Source: Dehalobacterium formicoaceticum (GTDB taxonomy: Bacteria; Bacillota; Dehalobacteriia; Dehalobacteriales; Dehalobacteriaceae). Taken from it: DNA of 64,000 bases. Below are positions 26,218-35,669 of the stretch, one piece after another. The stretch lies in assembly GCF_002224645.1 (NCBI RefSeq), contig NZ_CP022121.1, forward strand, positions 1,990,501 through 2,054,500. The letters are read 5' to 3'. A model generated the notes under the pieces. It saw only the letters and a list, made by a program, of their open reading frames with translations, had not been told where the DNA came from and ran no database searches. Numbering within the stretch: the stretch's first letter is position 1; every line of letters starts with the position of its first letter. A program made the position numbers and the translations under genes.

Positions 26218-27609
26218 ATGGTAAATTTAACTCCCCGTCAAATCGTGAAGGAATTGGACAAATATATTGTCGGGCAGCAAAATGCCAAAAAATGTGTGGC
26301 CGTGTCGCTCAGGAACCGCTACCGCCGACAACAGCTGGGGCCGGCCATCCAAGATGAAATCATGCCCAAAAACATTATTATGATCGGCCCTACCGGGGTG
26401 GGAAAAACTGAGATTGCCCGCCGTCTGGCCAAGCTGGTCCATGCTCCCTTTATTAAGGTGGAAGCGACAAAATTTACCGAAGTGGGCTACGTCGGGCGGG
26501 ATGTGGAGTCCATTATTCGTGATTTGGTGGAGACTTCCATTCGGGGCGTGAAAAGTGAAAAAATGGAGCAGATGCGGAGTAAAGGAGAACAATTAGCCGA
26601 GAACCGCCTTCTTGATCTCTTGGCACCTAAGCCCGGCAAAAGTGGCGGCCGCAATCCCATGGAAATGCTTTTCGGGGGCGGAAGCGAACCTCAGGAGGAC
26701 AATCATGAAGGCAATGTGCGGGAAGAAGTGCGCCAGAGAAGAGCCCGCATCAAGGAGCAATTACACCGGGGTGAGCTGGAAGACGAAATGGTGGAGGTGG
26801 AGCTGGATGAGCAGTCCCCGCCCATGATGGAAATCTTCGGAGGCACCGGCATGGAAGAAATGGGCATGAATCTCCAGGATATGCTGGGCAACATGATCCC
26901 GAAAAAAAGAAAGAAAAGGCGCCTTCCTGTCTCGGAAGCCCGGAAAATTCTGGCCCAGGAGGAAGCCCAGAAATTAATTGATATGGATGAGGTCATCAGT
27001 CTCGGTGTCAACCGGGCGGAACAATCGGGGATCATCTTTCTGGATGAAATTGATAAAATTGCAGGGAAGAACGGTCACGGCGGTGTTGATGTTTCCCGGG
27101 AAGGGGTGCAGCGAGATATTCTACCCATTGTGGAAGGTTCTACCGTGATGACCAAGTACGGCCCGGTGAAGACAGATTATATGCTCTTTATTGCCGCCGG
27201 TGCCTTTCATATTGCTAAGCCCTCGGATTTGATTCCTGAGTTGCAAGGCCGTTTCCCCATCCGGGTGGAATTAGACAGCCTGTATAAGGAAGATTTTAAG
27301 CGCATTTTATTGGAGCCGCAAAACTCCCTGATCAAGCAATATGTGGCTTTGCTCCAGACGGACGGTGTTCATATTACTTTTGGCGAAGACGGCATTGACG
27401 CCATTGCGGAAATTGCCGATCTGGTGAATGGCCAGACGGAAAATATCGGTGCCCGGCGTCTCCATACCATTCTAGAAAAGGTACTGGAAGATCTCCTTTT
27501 TGATGCCCCCGACGCCGCAGAAAGCCAAGTGACCATTACCCGGGATTACGTGGAAGGAAAGCTGGGCAATGTGATCAGGAATGAAGATCTGAGCAAATAT
27601 ATCCTCTAG
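26218..27609 (+). CDS. hslU: HslU AAA+ unfoldase subunit
   Basis: ATPase that unfolds substrates and feeds them to Hsl[23 protein letters not shown] at the N-terminus is standard. Walker A is GPTGVGKTE near 57, followed by [16 protein letters not shown]. The I-domain spans about 110-240, and Walker B is [10 protein letters not shown] near 272. The C-terminus ends in the DLSKYIL peptide that docks into HslV. ATG 26218 is chosen because AGGAGG ends six bases before it; a TTG at 26197 is in frame but has no site. Relatives often have codY next; here repeats and a transposase remnant follow. Confidence 0.95.
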   Translation: MVNLTPRQIVKELDKYIVGQQNAKKCVAVSLRNRYRRQQLGPAIQDEIMPKNIIMIGPTGVGKTEIARRLAKLVHAPFIKVEATKFTEVGYVGRDVESIIRDLVETSIRGVKSEKMEQMRSKGEQLAENRLLDLLAPKPGKSGGRNPMEMLFGGGSEPQEDNHEGNVREEVRQRRARIKEQLHRGELEDEMVEVELDEQSPPMMEIFGGTGMEEMGMNLQDMLGNMIPKKRKKRRLPVSEARKILAQEEAQKLIDMDEVISLGVNRAEQSGIIFLDEIDKIAGKNGHGGVDVSREGVQRDILPIVEGSTVMTKYGPVKTDYMLFIAAGAFHIAKPSDLIPELQGRFPIRVELDSLYKEDFKRILLEPQNSLIKQYVALLQTDGVHITFGEDGIDAIAEIADLVNGQTENIGARRLHTILEKVLEDLLFDAPDAAESQVTITRDYVEGKLGNVIRNEDLSKYIL

Positions 27610-27614
27610 GGTAG

Positions 27615-27635
27615 AACAGGGGACGGTTCTTTGTT
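27615..27635 (-). repeat. REP-like 21-base repeat, inverted copy
   Basis: The 21 bases (AACAGGGGACGG then TTCTTTGTT) are the exact reverse complement of two tandem copies at about 30.3 kb. It stands six bases after hslU and just before the RAYT fragment. Confidence 0.75.
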
Positions 27636-27639
27636 TGAC

Positions 27640-27683
27640 AATCGCCTCACCAGTATGGTAGCATACTGGCGAGGCGATTTTTT
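27640..27683 (+). terminator. hslU terminator or REP palindrome
   Basis: An 18-bp stem with one mismatch (AATCGCCTC.CCAGTATG against its complement) and a 4-base loop is followed by six T residues. It can end the hslVU transcript. It directly abuts the start codon of the RAYT remnant, where such transposases usually carry REP hairpins, so both readings are possible. Confidence 0.75.
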
Positions 27684-27911
27684 ATGCCAAGAACGGCAAG
27701 GGAAAAGAGTGAAAATGGAAAATATCATATTATGTTAAGAGGGATCAACCAGCAGACCATATTTGAGAATGAAGAAGATAATGAAAAATTCATTGATATT
27801 CTTGAAAAATATCAGAAAGAGCTATATAGTGAAACGATTTTACTCATAAGAAAAGCTACCCCTACGCTTAACGGTAAAAAAGCAATTGCTTCAATCCATG
27901 AGAAGGTCTGA
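27684..27911 (+). pseudogene. Truncated REP-associated tyrosine transposase (RAYT)
   Basis: The first 50 codons read MPRTAREKSENGKYHIMLRG and then NQQTIFENEEDNEKF, an unmistakable start of a RAYT/Y1 transposase (IS200-like), including the HIMLRG segment that precedes the HUH site. From about 27834 the frame runs into sequence that is the antisense end of ecsB, so the HUH motif, the catalytic tyrosine and the C-terminal part are missing. It is therefore a dead fragment. The adjacent 21-base repeat matches REP-like copies at 30.3 kb, its likely former substrates. Confidence 0.75.
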
Positions 27912-29041
27912 TAACCTATGGCAAAACTGACTACCATCAGGCCAGGCAGTGACATTAAAAATAGGAACTTGCGTGTAGCAAGGTATTTATCTTCCTTTTT
28001 CCACTGAAAGACCTTAATGAAATCAGATCTCATTGATTCTTTCCAATCTACATTGACAAAATTAGTTAGAATAAAAGAAAGTATGAACCAGATCAGCCAC
28101 TTATAAGTGGAAAACCCCAACACTGCTAAGAGGCAGATGGAAACGAATGTAATATATTGCTGCATGCGTTGTTTGCTTCTTAAAGTTGACTTAATACCGA
28201 ATTCCACTAATCCATTCACAGCTGTACGTTTATTAAAAATTATATTGGAATTTCGAAAAAGCAAGGGCCGCTTTTTCGGCTTTTGAGGATTCTTGAAATT
28301 TGTTCCGGATACCTTTAATAAAAAAGTTACATATTTTAACCTCTCGCGATATTCTCTCTCAATATCCAAAAGGAAGCAGCCTGTAATATTCATCCTTTTA
28401 TTGATCAATATGGAGATGATCAGTAACAGGATTAAGATGCAAGGAATATAAAGGGTAGAGTTCGACAGGATATTAGGTATGCACGTAACAAAGAGAAAAC
28501 CGAAAAGAATGAGCATACCTTTAAGAATAATCCACTGCTTAACGCCTTGAAAGATTAAAGTAAGAAGTTGTTTTAGGAGGTTCAGAACTATCTTGACTAA
28601 AAAAGTAATTAAACCAAAAGAGATAAGCTCATTTATACTCATCTGGTAATGCCCGATAAGAAGCGGAGCCAACAAAAGGAAGAAAAGCACGCTTGTAGTA
28701 AGGTTTAGGCAAATTGAGTAAATAATTCCCCTTCGGATCATGGTATCAAGCCATTTATGCCGGTTCCATAAAAAAAGTTGATCGGCTTCTTGAAAAAACA
28801 CCCTAATGGTACCGGACCAGGCAAATATTAAGGAAGTCATAGCGAAAAGGCTGAATGGTACTAGATCAAGCCAATGGGGAGTAGCTTTCCACCATTCCAA
28901 GTATTGATAGGCGGCAAAGGCCAAGAAGGGAATTACGATGTATAAAGCTACTGTCCAATCAATAACCGTTTTCCACACACCAAAGTTGTATTTCCATTCA
29001 GATATTAACCTGTGACAAAATAATTTCTCAGGGGTGGTCAT
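27812..29041 (-). CDS. ecsB: EcsB-like ABC transporter permease
   Basis: Membrane subunit of an EcsAB-type ABC exporter, 409 residues with about ten hydrophobic segments. The DQLFLWNRHKW stretch near 86 and the C-terminal WKESMRSDFIKVFQWKKEDKYLATR resemble EcsB. It overlaps ecsA by four bases, so the two are translationally coupled. The last codons overlap the RAYT fragment tail to tail. Known EcsAB systems affect protein secretion, competence and peptide pheromone export. The cargo here is unknown. Confidence 0.8.
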   Translation of the reverse strand: MTTPEKLFCHRLISEWKYNFGVWKTVIDWTVALYIVIPFLAFAAYQYLEWWKATPHWLDLVPFSLFAMTSLIFAWSGTIRVFFQEADQLFLWNRHKWLDTMIRRGIIYSICLNLTTSVLFFLLLAPLLIGHYQMSINELISFGLITFLVKIVLNLLKQLLTLIFQGVKQWIILKGMLILFGFLFVTCIPNILSNSTLYIPCILILLLIISILINKRMNITGCFLLDIEREYRERLKYVTFLLKVSGTNFKNPQKPKKRPLLFRNSNIIFNKRTAVNGLVEFGIKSTLRSKQRMQQYITFVSICLLAVLGFSTYKWLIWFILSFILTNFVNVDWKESMRSDFIKVFQWKKEDKYLATRKFLFLMSLPGLMVVSFAIGYQTFSWIEAIAFLPLSVGVAFLMSKIVSLYSSF

Positions 29042-29748
29042 GATTCATTCTCCAGGATAGCATTGAAGCAATCAAATAAAGAGGCGTTCGGCAAGAGGCA
29101 TTTTTCCCGGATTTGGCTTAAGTTACCCTGGGCTACTAACTTACCGTCGGCTATTAAAATGATAGAATCACAGATTCTTTCTGCGATATCCAGTTGGTGT
29201 GTGGAGATCAGAATACCGGCTCCATGTGTCTTTTCTTTTTCCAATAAATTTATGAATTGCATAGTTGCTCTAGGATCCAGGCCAACAAAAGGCTCATCAA
29301 TGATATATACTTCCGGTTGAATTAATAAACCTATAATAATCATTAGTTTTTGCTGCATCCCCTTGGAAAAACTTCCGGGAAAATGATGTTTCACCTCTGT
29401 AAGATGAAACAGAGCAAGTAATTCCTCACTTCTTTTGACAAAGTATTGCCGGTCCATCTCATAGGCAGCTGCCGCCAATTCTAAATGTTCCCATAAAGTC
29501 AGCTCATCATATAAAACAGGTTGTTCCGGAATATAGGCACAGGTTTTATTTTCACCTATAAAGCGGATATCTCCCGCCACATCAGGAAGAAGATTTACGA
29601 TAGACTTGATCGTGGTGCTTTTTCCTGCCCCGTTCGGTCCAATCAAACCCACCAGATTGCCCCCTGCTAAAGTAAAGTGAATATCTTTAACAGCGTCTTG
29701 ATTTCCTGAATAACCAGCATGATTAATTTCAACTTTTAATACGTCCAA
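29038..29748 (-). CDS. ecsA: EcsA-like ABC transporter ATP-binding protein
   Basis: ABC ATPase of 236 residues. It has Walker A GPNGAGKSTT near 37, the FSKGMQQKLMIIIG signature near 130, Walker B PEVYIIDEPFVGLDP near 148, and the H-loop ISTHQLDIAERI near 180. It pairs with the overlapping ecsB gene downstream on the minus strand. The ecsAB pair points against the flanking housekeeping genes, in the place between hslU and rpsB, and is surrounded by repeats. Confidence 0.87.
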   Translation of the reverse strand: MDVLKVEINHAGYSGNQDAVKDIHFTLAGGNLVGLIGPNGAGKSTTIKSIVNLLPDVAGDIRFIGENKTCAYIPEQPVLYDELTLWEHLELAAAAYEMDRQYFVKRSEELLALFHLTEVKHHFPGSFSKGMQQKLMIIIGLLIQPEVYIIDEPFVGLDPRATMQFINLLEKEKTHGAGILISTHQLDIAERICDSIILIADGKLVAQGNLSQIREKCLLPNASLFDCFNAILENES

Positions 29749-29930
29749 AATTATAGCCTCTTTCTACGTGTGACTCTTTAATAATGATACAAAATATGAT
29801 ATTTAAAGTCAATGTAAGGGAAAAGATGGTGATACTAATAACTATGCCACAATCTAAATATATTGATGTTTGTACCGTAAAAAGTGTTCTCAAACTATTT
29901 TGTATAGAGCACTACTTTAATTAATATATA

Positions 29931-29965
29931 GGATATAGGATATAGGATAAAGGATAAAGGATAAA
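29931..29965. repeat. 7-base tandem repeat (GGATATA/GGATAAA)
   Basis: Five consecutive 7-base units, two GGATATA then three GGATAAA. It lies in the 830-base ecsA-rpsB gap, which is AT-rich and otherwise holds REP-like copies and the rpsB promoter. Confidence 0.9.
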
Positions 29966-30289
29966 TATATTTGCCTATATCCAAGTGGAGCCGGTTAAAT
30001 GCCTTGCTTCTTTTTTTCGCTAATTGCGAAGATGGAACTTACTTCCGGATAGAATAATATGGGGGGAATAAGAAAAACGGCCAGCTAGGACTGCTTTTTA
30101 TATTTCTGCGCGGAGGGTCTATAATATTAAGTTGTTTTTTAGTGCTGATTAAAGCGTTTGGGGGAAATTAACTCCGGCTTTTTCGGCCCTGGAATTTAAC
30201 CGGTTGGGAATGGTTAAGGTTTTCTTTATGGCTCGATTATCATTCTCGCGGCGGTATTCATCGGTATCATCAACAACAAGAATAAGATT

Positions 30290-30363
30290 TACCGGTGCTA
30301 GAACAAAGAACCGTCCCCTGTTTGACGTACCGGTGCTAGAACAAAGAACCGTCCCCTGTTTGA
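30290..30363 (+). repeat. Tandem REP-like repeat, two 36-base copies
   Basis: Two identical 36-base units (period 38) start with TACCGGTGCTAGAACAAAG and end with AACCGTCCCCTGTTTGA. Partial CCTGTTTGAA copies continue to 30387. Their inner 21 bases match 27615-27635 in opposite orientation. An open frame here (30204-30386) is an artefact of this repeat. Confidence 0.85.
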
Positions 30364-30430
30364 ACCTGTTTGAATCCCCTGTTTGAATCTGCCTAAAAAT
30401 TTAGGAACTATGAAATTTGCGACAAAAAAC

Positions 30431-30460
30431 TTGCCAGAAAAGGGCACTTTATGCTATACT
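30431..30460 (+). promoter_or_regulatory. Sigma-A promoter of rpsB
   Basis: -35 TTGCCA (30431-30436), an 18-base spacer and -10 TATACT (30455-30460) with an extended TGC just before it. Transcription should start near 30467, leaving a leader of about 110 bases. Confidence 0.75.
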
Positions 30461-30466
30461 ATTTCA

Positions 30467-30578
30467 GGTATGATTACACACGGTTTTGGATGGATTCCGG
30501 GATGTGCCTTATTAGCATGAGGTCCCGGGAAACAGAGGAAAAAACCGGAGGTAACAACAAAAAAAAGGAGGAATAACC
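30467..30578 (+). ncRNA. rpsB 5' leader, possible S2 autoregulatory RNA
   Basis: The leader contains TTCCGGGATGTGCC, a short loop, then GAGGTCCCGGGAA, which can pair into a bulged stem. Ribosomal protein S2 leaders that repress translation are known in Firmicutes. The match to that class is by position and fold only. Confidence 0.4.
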
Positions 30579-31277
30579 ATGGGCGTAATTTCTATGAAAC
30601 AATTATTGGAAGCAGGGGTACATTTCGGACATCAGACGAGACGCTGGAACCCTAAAATGGCTGCCTACATTTTTACCGAACGAAACGGGATCTACATTAT
30701 CGACCTGCAGAAAACCGTAGGCAAGGTGGACGATGCCTATCACTTCATTAAGGATGTAGCAGCAGAAGGCAAGAGCATCCTTTTTGTCGGTACCAAGAAA
30801 CAGGCACAGGATTCCATTAAGGAAGAAGCGGAACGCTGCGGCATGTTTTATGTTAAGGAAAGATGGCTGGGCGGGATGCTCACCAATTTTCCCACCATCC
30901 AAAAGAGAATCCAACGTCTGCGCGAACTTGAAAAAATGGAAGAAGAGGGCGTATTTGAAGTATTGCCCAAAAAAGAAGTTTCTCAACTTAGAGGCGAGAT
31001 GGAGAAATTGGAACGCTTCTTAGGCGGGATTAAAGATATGAAAGGTCTGCCCGGCGCCATTTTCGTAGTAGACCCGCGCAAGGAAAGAATTGCTGTGGCT
31101 GAAGGCCGCCGCCTGGGTATTCCTATCGTGGGGATCGTTGATACCAACTGCGATCCGGATGAAATTGATTATGTAATTCCCGGCAATGATGATGCCATCA
31201 GAGCCGTAAAACTTCTCACCGCAAAAATGGCTGATGCTGTCATCGAGGGCAACCAAGGGTTGGCAATGGCTGAATAA
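30579..31277 (+). CDS. rpsB: 30S ribosomal protein S2
   Basis: Small-subunit ribosomal protein, 232 residues. [26 protein letters not shown] at the start and [21 protein letters not shown] with [23 protein letters not shown] near the end are diagnostic segments. AAAGGAGG precedes the ATG. It opens the standard rpsB-tsf-pyrH-frr block and has its own promoter and leader. The rpsB-tsf gap is 232 bases and full of short repeats. Confidence 0.97.
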   Translation: MGVISMKQLLEAGVHFGHQTRRWNPKMAAYIFTERNGIYIIDLQKTVGKVDDAYHFIKDVAAEGKSILFVGTKKQAQDSIKEEAERCGMFYVKERWLGGMLTNFPTIQKRIQRLRELEKMEEEGVFEVLPKKEVSQLRGEMEKLERFLGGIKDMKGLPGAIFVVDPRKERIAVAEGRRLGIPIVGIVDTNCDPDEIDYVIPGNDDAIRAVKLLTAKMADAVIEGNQGLAMAE

Positions 31278-31352
31278 TAGCACAAAGCATAGGTAGGGAT
31301 GACCAAGGGCAGTAGAACCTTATCTCATCTCTGCCTTTTTTATGCTTTCAAA

Positions 31353-31479
31353 ATATTAGTTGATATTAGTCGATATTAGTTGCGGAAAACGGAAAATAGA
31401 AGGTACTGACAACTAACACTAACACTAACCAACTAACCAATTAACAACGTACTTATACGGGATAATATACGGGATAATA
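31353..31479. repeat. Short tandem repeats in the rpsB-tsf gap
   Basis: Three sets: three 10-base ATATTAGTTG-like units (31353-31382), ACTAACACTAACC-type units (31411-31446), and two copies of TACGGGATAATA (31456-31479). Before them GGCAG/CTGCC arms with T6 near 31309-31341 may act as a weak attenuator between rpsB and tsf. Confidence 0.75.
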
Positions 31480-31509
31480 AATGAATAGAATATGGAGGTC
31501 GAAAGACAA

Positions 31510-32157
31510 ATGATCACAGCAGCAATGGTGAAAGAATTAAGAGAAAGAACTTCTGCAGGCATGATGGACTGCAAAAAGGCCCTTGGTGAAACCAACGGTG
31601 ATATGGATAAGGCCATCGAATTTTTACGGGAAAAAGGTTTAGCTTCTGCCGCCAAGAAAGCCGGCCGCATCGCCGCGGAAGGTCTGGTAGAATCTTATAT
31701 TCATGGGGGCGGCCGCATCGGCGTACTGGTGGAAGTGAACTGTGAAACAGATTTTGTCGCCAAAAATGACGATTTCCGTCAATTGTGCAAGGATATTGCA
31801 ATGCAGATTGCTGCCTCCAAACCGGAATTTATTAATCGGGAAGAGATTTCGGCAGAAGTCATTGAAAAGGAAAAAGAAATCATTCGTGCCCAGGCCTTAA
31901 ATGAAGGAAAACCGGAAAAAGTTGTGGATAAAATGGTCGAAGGCCGGATCGAAAAATATTATAAAGAAGTATGCTTATTGGAACAAGCCTTCATTAAAGA
32001 TCCGGATCTGACCGTTTTGGATCTGATTAATGAAAACATCTCCAAAATCGGAGAAAACATTTCTGTGCGACGCTTTGTACGATTCCAGGTAGCTGAAGGA
32101 TTAGAGAAAAAATCCAACGACTTGGCCGCCGAAGTAGCAGCTTTGACCAAGTGTTAA
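31510..32157 (+). CDS. tsf: Elongation factor Ts
   Basis: Guanine nucleotide exchange factor for EF-Tu. The N-terminal [21 protein letters not shown] is the UBA-like EF-Tu contact, and the core keeps [14 protein letters not shown] near 78. At 215 residues it is the short Firmicutes form. ATG 31510 is preferred, since GGAGGT lies ten bases before it; the in-frame ATG at 31492 lies before that site. A perfect terminator follows the stop. Confidence 0.96.
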   Translation: MITAAMVKELRERTSAGMMDCKKALGETNGDMDKAIEFLREKGLASAAKKAGRIAAEGLVESYIHGGGRIGVLVEVNCETDFVAKNDDFRQLCKDIAMQIAASKPEFINREEISAEVIEKEKEIIRAQALNEGKPEKVVDKMVEGRIEKYYKEVCLLEQAFIKDPDLTVLDLINENISKIGENISVRRFVRFQVAEGLEKKSNDLAAEVAALTKC

Positions 32158-32160
32158 ATA

Positions 32161-32187
32161 AAAGAGCACAATTTTGTGCTCTTTTTT
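32161..32187 (+). terminator. tsf terminator
   Basis: Stem AAGAGCACAA with its complement, very short loop and six T residues, 3 bases after the tsf stop. Confidence 0.92.
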
Positions 32188-32270
32188 AAAAAATTTGTTG
32201 TTAAAATCTTTGCCGAAGAGCAGGATTTTTAGCTTTAAATTAGAAAGATACTGTGGTAGACTGGAGGTAA

Positions 32271-33556
<1,286 letters not shown>

Positions 33557-33562
33557 TCTGAG

Positions 33563-33793
33563 ATGACCAAGATTCAACTTTCTGTACCGGACGTTTTAGG
33601 ACTTTACCTTGATCAAGCAGAAAAGATCCTTCAGGAGCAGGGTTTTGTGGTAACGGAAAAAACACTTACCATAAGCTCAAAAGGAGGCTGTCCTGAAGGA
33701 CGCTGCCGGGTAGTGCGCCAAAGGTCTTCCGGTCAGAATGTAAAATTAGCTTATGTTTATGAAAAATGGGTGTGTAAAGGAAAGGAGGTGTAA
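33563..33793 (+). CDS. Small PASTA-domain-like protein
   Basis: A 76-residue protein inserted between frr and uppS. The first 30 residues (VPDVLGLYLDQAEKILQEQG) fit one PASTA domain, the fold that senses cell-wall fragments in Ser/Thr kinases and PBPs. There is no membrane segment or signal, so it is probably cytoplasmic. A Cys pair lies in GGCPEGRCRVV and a third Cys near the end (WVCKG). It ends inside the ribosome site of the following ferredoxin gene, implying coupling. The function is unknown. Confidence 0.68.
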   Translation: MTKIQLSVPDVLGLYLDQAEKILQEQGFVVTEKTLTISSKGGCPEGRCRVVRQRSSGQNVKLAYVYEKWVCKGKEV

Positions 33794-33796
33794 TGG

Positions 33797-33961
33797 ATGT
33801 ACAAAATTACAGATGAATGTGTTGCCTGCGGCACATGTATCAGTGAATGTCCCCACGATGCCATTAAAGAAGGTGACATTTACGTAATCGATCAGGAACT
33901 TTGCCAGGAGTGTGGTGCTTGCGTAGATGCATGTCCCACAGAAGCAATTATTGAAGAATAA
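33797..33961 (+). CDS. 2[4Fe-4S] ferredoxin, 54 residues
   Basis: Short gene easily missed by length cut-offs. It encodes a classic clostridial ferredoxin with [16 protein letters not shown] and [16 protein letters not shown], eight cysteines for two [4Fe-4S] clusters. ATG 33797 lies four bases after the upstream stop, with AAAGGAGGTG before it; the nearby ATG at 33793 is out of frame. Ferredoxin is the electron donor for IspG further downstream in this block, which may explain its location, although this is inference. Confidence 0.9.
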   Translation: MYKITDECVACGTCISECPHDAIKEGDIYVIDQELCQECGACVDACPTEAIIEE

Positions 33962-33967
33962 GATTCA

Positions 33968-33993
33968 GACCCCCTCCCTGGAGGGGGTCGTTT
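33968..33993 (+). terminator. Terminator-like hairpin after the ferredoxin gene
   Basis: GACCCCCTC pairs with GAGGGGGTC around a 4-base loop, then GTTTA. The T run is short, so termination may be partial and the operon may continue into uppS. Confidence 0.6.
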
Positions 33994-34030
33994 AATAAAT
34001 CCGGATCTAAGATTTAAGGGAGGGGCCTTC

Positions 34031-34810
34031 ATGGGGAGGTTTTGGACTTTGTTTTTTGGTAAGTTCAAGGGGCATAAAGAAGAGGGGGACCTTCTTGCTC
34101 AAATAGATCGGACTAAAATACCCCAACATGTGGCAATAATTATGGATGGAAATGGACGCTGGGCCAAAAAGAGGGGTCTGCTCCGCACCGTAGGACACCG
34201 CTATGGAGTAGAAGCATTGCGCCAGGTAATTGAAGCTGCGGTAGAGCTGAAACTCCCGGTGATGAGTGTCTACGCTTTTTCTACGGAAAATTGGAAGCGG
34301 CCAAAGGATGAGGTCTCCGTCCTGATGAACTTGATTGTGGAGTATTTGCAAAAGGAGATCAAAGAGCTGCACCGGCAGCAAGTGAAAATCCGTCCCATTG
34401 GTTTTATTGAGGATCTGCCCCCCGCCGCCCAAAGAGAGTTAAACCATGCGCAAAACGTAACCGCAGGGAATACGGGACTCCAGCTGAACGTGGCCTTGAA
34501 TTATGGGGGACGATTGGAAATTGTCCATGCCGCCCGCACCTTGGGGGCTAAGATTGCCTCCGGGGAACTGAAAAGTGAAGCGGTGACCGAGGAGCTTTTT
34601 GCCTCCTTTCTTTTTACAGCGGGACAGCCGGATCCGGATCTTTTGATTCGTCCTTCCGGAGAATTTCGCATCAGTAACTTTCTTCTTTGGCAGCTGGCTT
34701 ATGCCGAATTTTATTTTTCCGATATTAATTGGCCGGATTTTGGCAAGGAGGAATTTTATCGTGCCATCCTTGATTTTCAAACCCGGGAGCGCCGTTATGG
34801 AGGTATCTGA
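34031..34810 (+). CDS. uppS: Isoprenyl transferase (undecaprenyl pyrophosphate synthase)
   Basis: Cis-prenyltransferase making the C55 lipid carrier of cell-wall synthesis. HVAIIMDGNGRWAKKRGL near 36 holds the pyrophosphate-binding Asp, then HRYGVEALRQ, STENWKRPKDEV and the C-terminal DLLIRPSGEFRISNFLLWQ with AEFYFSDINWPDF. At 259 residues it is complete. GGGAGGGG precedes the ATG. Confidence 0.96.
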   Translation: MGRFWTLFFGKFKGHKEEGDLLAQIDRTKIPQHVAIIMDGNGRWAKKRGLLRTVGHRYGVEALRQVIEAAVELKLPVMSVYAFSTENWKRPKDEVSVLMNLIVEYLQKEIKELHRQQVKIRPIGFIEDLPPAAQRELNHAQNVTAGNTGLQLNVALNYGGRLEIVHAARTLGAKIASGELKSEAVTEELFASFLFTAGQPDPDLLIRPSGEFRISNFLLWQLAYAEFYFSDINWPDFGKEEFYRAILDFQTRERRYGGI

Positions 34811-34873
34811 TCAATAGACAGAAGTTAGATCTGAAATGTATGAAACGTATGAAATATGTGGAGGTATCATCAT

Positions 34874-35656
34874 TTGCTGTGGCAAAGAATTTTGAGCTCA
34901 GTTTTAGGTATTCCCCTGGTGCTGTGGGTTTCTTATCAGGGAGGACTGATTTTTCGTATTGGTGTGGCAGGAATCATTTTAATCGGACTTTATGAATATG
35001 GTACCATGATGAGAAGCAAAGGTTATCAAGTGCCGTTCATCTCCCTTTTTGCCGGCGGTTTGCTGGTGCTTATGGGGGCAATGGGTGTCTATTTTTTACC
35101 TGGAGGAATCTTTTTTCCGATCTTGCTTATTTTTATCTTCACTGTGATTTTCAAGGGTGGAAATTATGAATCCAGTGCCCTTTCCCTTACAGGTTTGTTT
35201 TTATTTGCCTGGACCATAGCTCATTTAATCTTAATTCGAGAAACCTTCCCTTCGGGATATAAATACATATTTTTAGCATTCGTGATCACCTGGACCACGG
35301 ACACCGGAGCTTACATCTTCGGCCGTTTATTGGGCCGCCATAAGCTTGCTCCCCGCATCAGTCCCAATAAAACCATCGAAGGTGCTCTGGGAGGAATGCT
35401 CCTCTGTTTGGTACTGGTCTATGCCTTAAAAGGATTTTTTCCCCAGATCACCCTTAATTTGTTCATGGCTTTGGGCGGAATAGCTTCTCTCCTGGGTCAA
35501 ATGGGGGACCTGATGGAATCCGCCGTGAAACGCTGGGCAGGGGTGAAGGATTCCGGCAATATCATCCCCGGTCACGGAGGGGTCTTAGATCGTTTTGACA
35601 GCTTGACATTAGTGGCGCCTCTGATGTACTATTTTTTAAAACCATTGATAGGATGA
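34874..35656 (+). CDS. cdsA: Phosphatidate cytidylyltransferase
   Basis: Membrane enzyme forming CDP-diacylglycerol from phosphatidate and CTP. The 260-residue protein has about seven or eight membrane segments. The C-terminal signature starts at LAPRISPNKTIEGALGG, then GQMGDLMESAVKRWAGVKD and IPGHGGVLDRFDS. TTG 34874 is taken as start, since GGAGGT ends eight bases earlier; the in-frame ATG at 34856 lies before that site. It stands in its usual place between uppS and dxr. Confidence 0.94.
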   Translation: MLWQRILSSVLGIPLVLWVSYQGGLIFRIGVAGIILIGLYEYGTMMRSKGYQVPFISLFAGGLLVLMGAMGVYFLPGGIFFPILLIFIFTVIFKGGNYESSALSLTGLFLFAWTIAHLILIRETFPSGYKYIFLAFVITWTTDTGAYIFGRLLGRHKLAPRISPNKTIEGALGGMLLCLVLVYALKGFFPQITLNLFMALGGIASLLGQMGDLMESAVKRWAGVKDSGNIIPGHGGVLDRFDSLTLVAPLMYYFLKPLIG

Positions 35657-35669
35657 GGTGAAAGCTTTT

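Noticed and set aside
27684-27911. Functional RAYT transposase
   Set aside because: Only about 50 N-terminal codons remain; the HUH motif and the catalytic tyrosine region are missing and the rest is antisense ecsB.
30204-30386. 60-codon open frame upstream of rpsB
   Set aside because: It consists largely of the tandem REP-like repeat and shows no protein-like composition or ribosome site.
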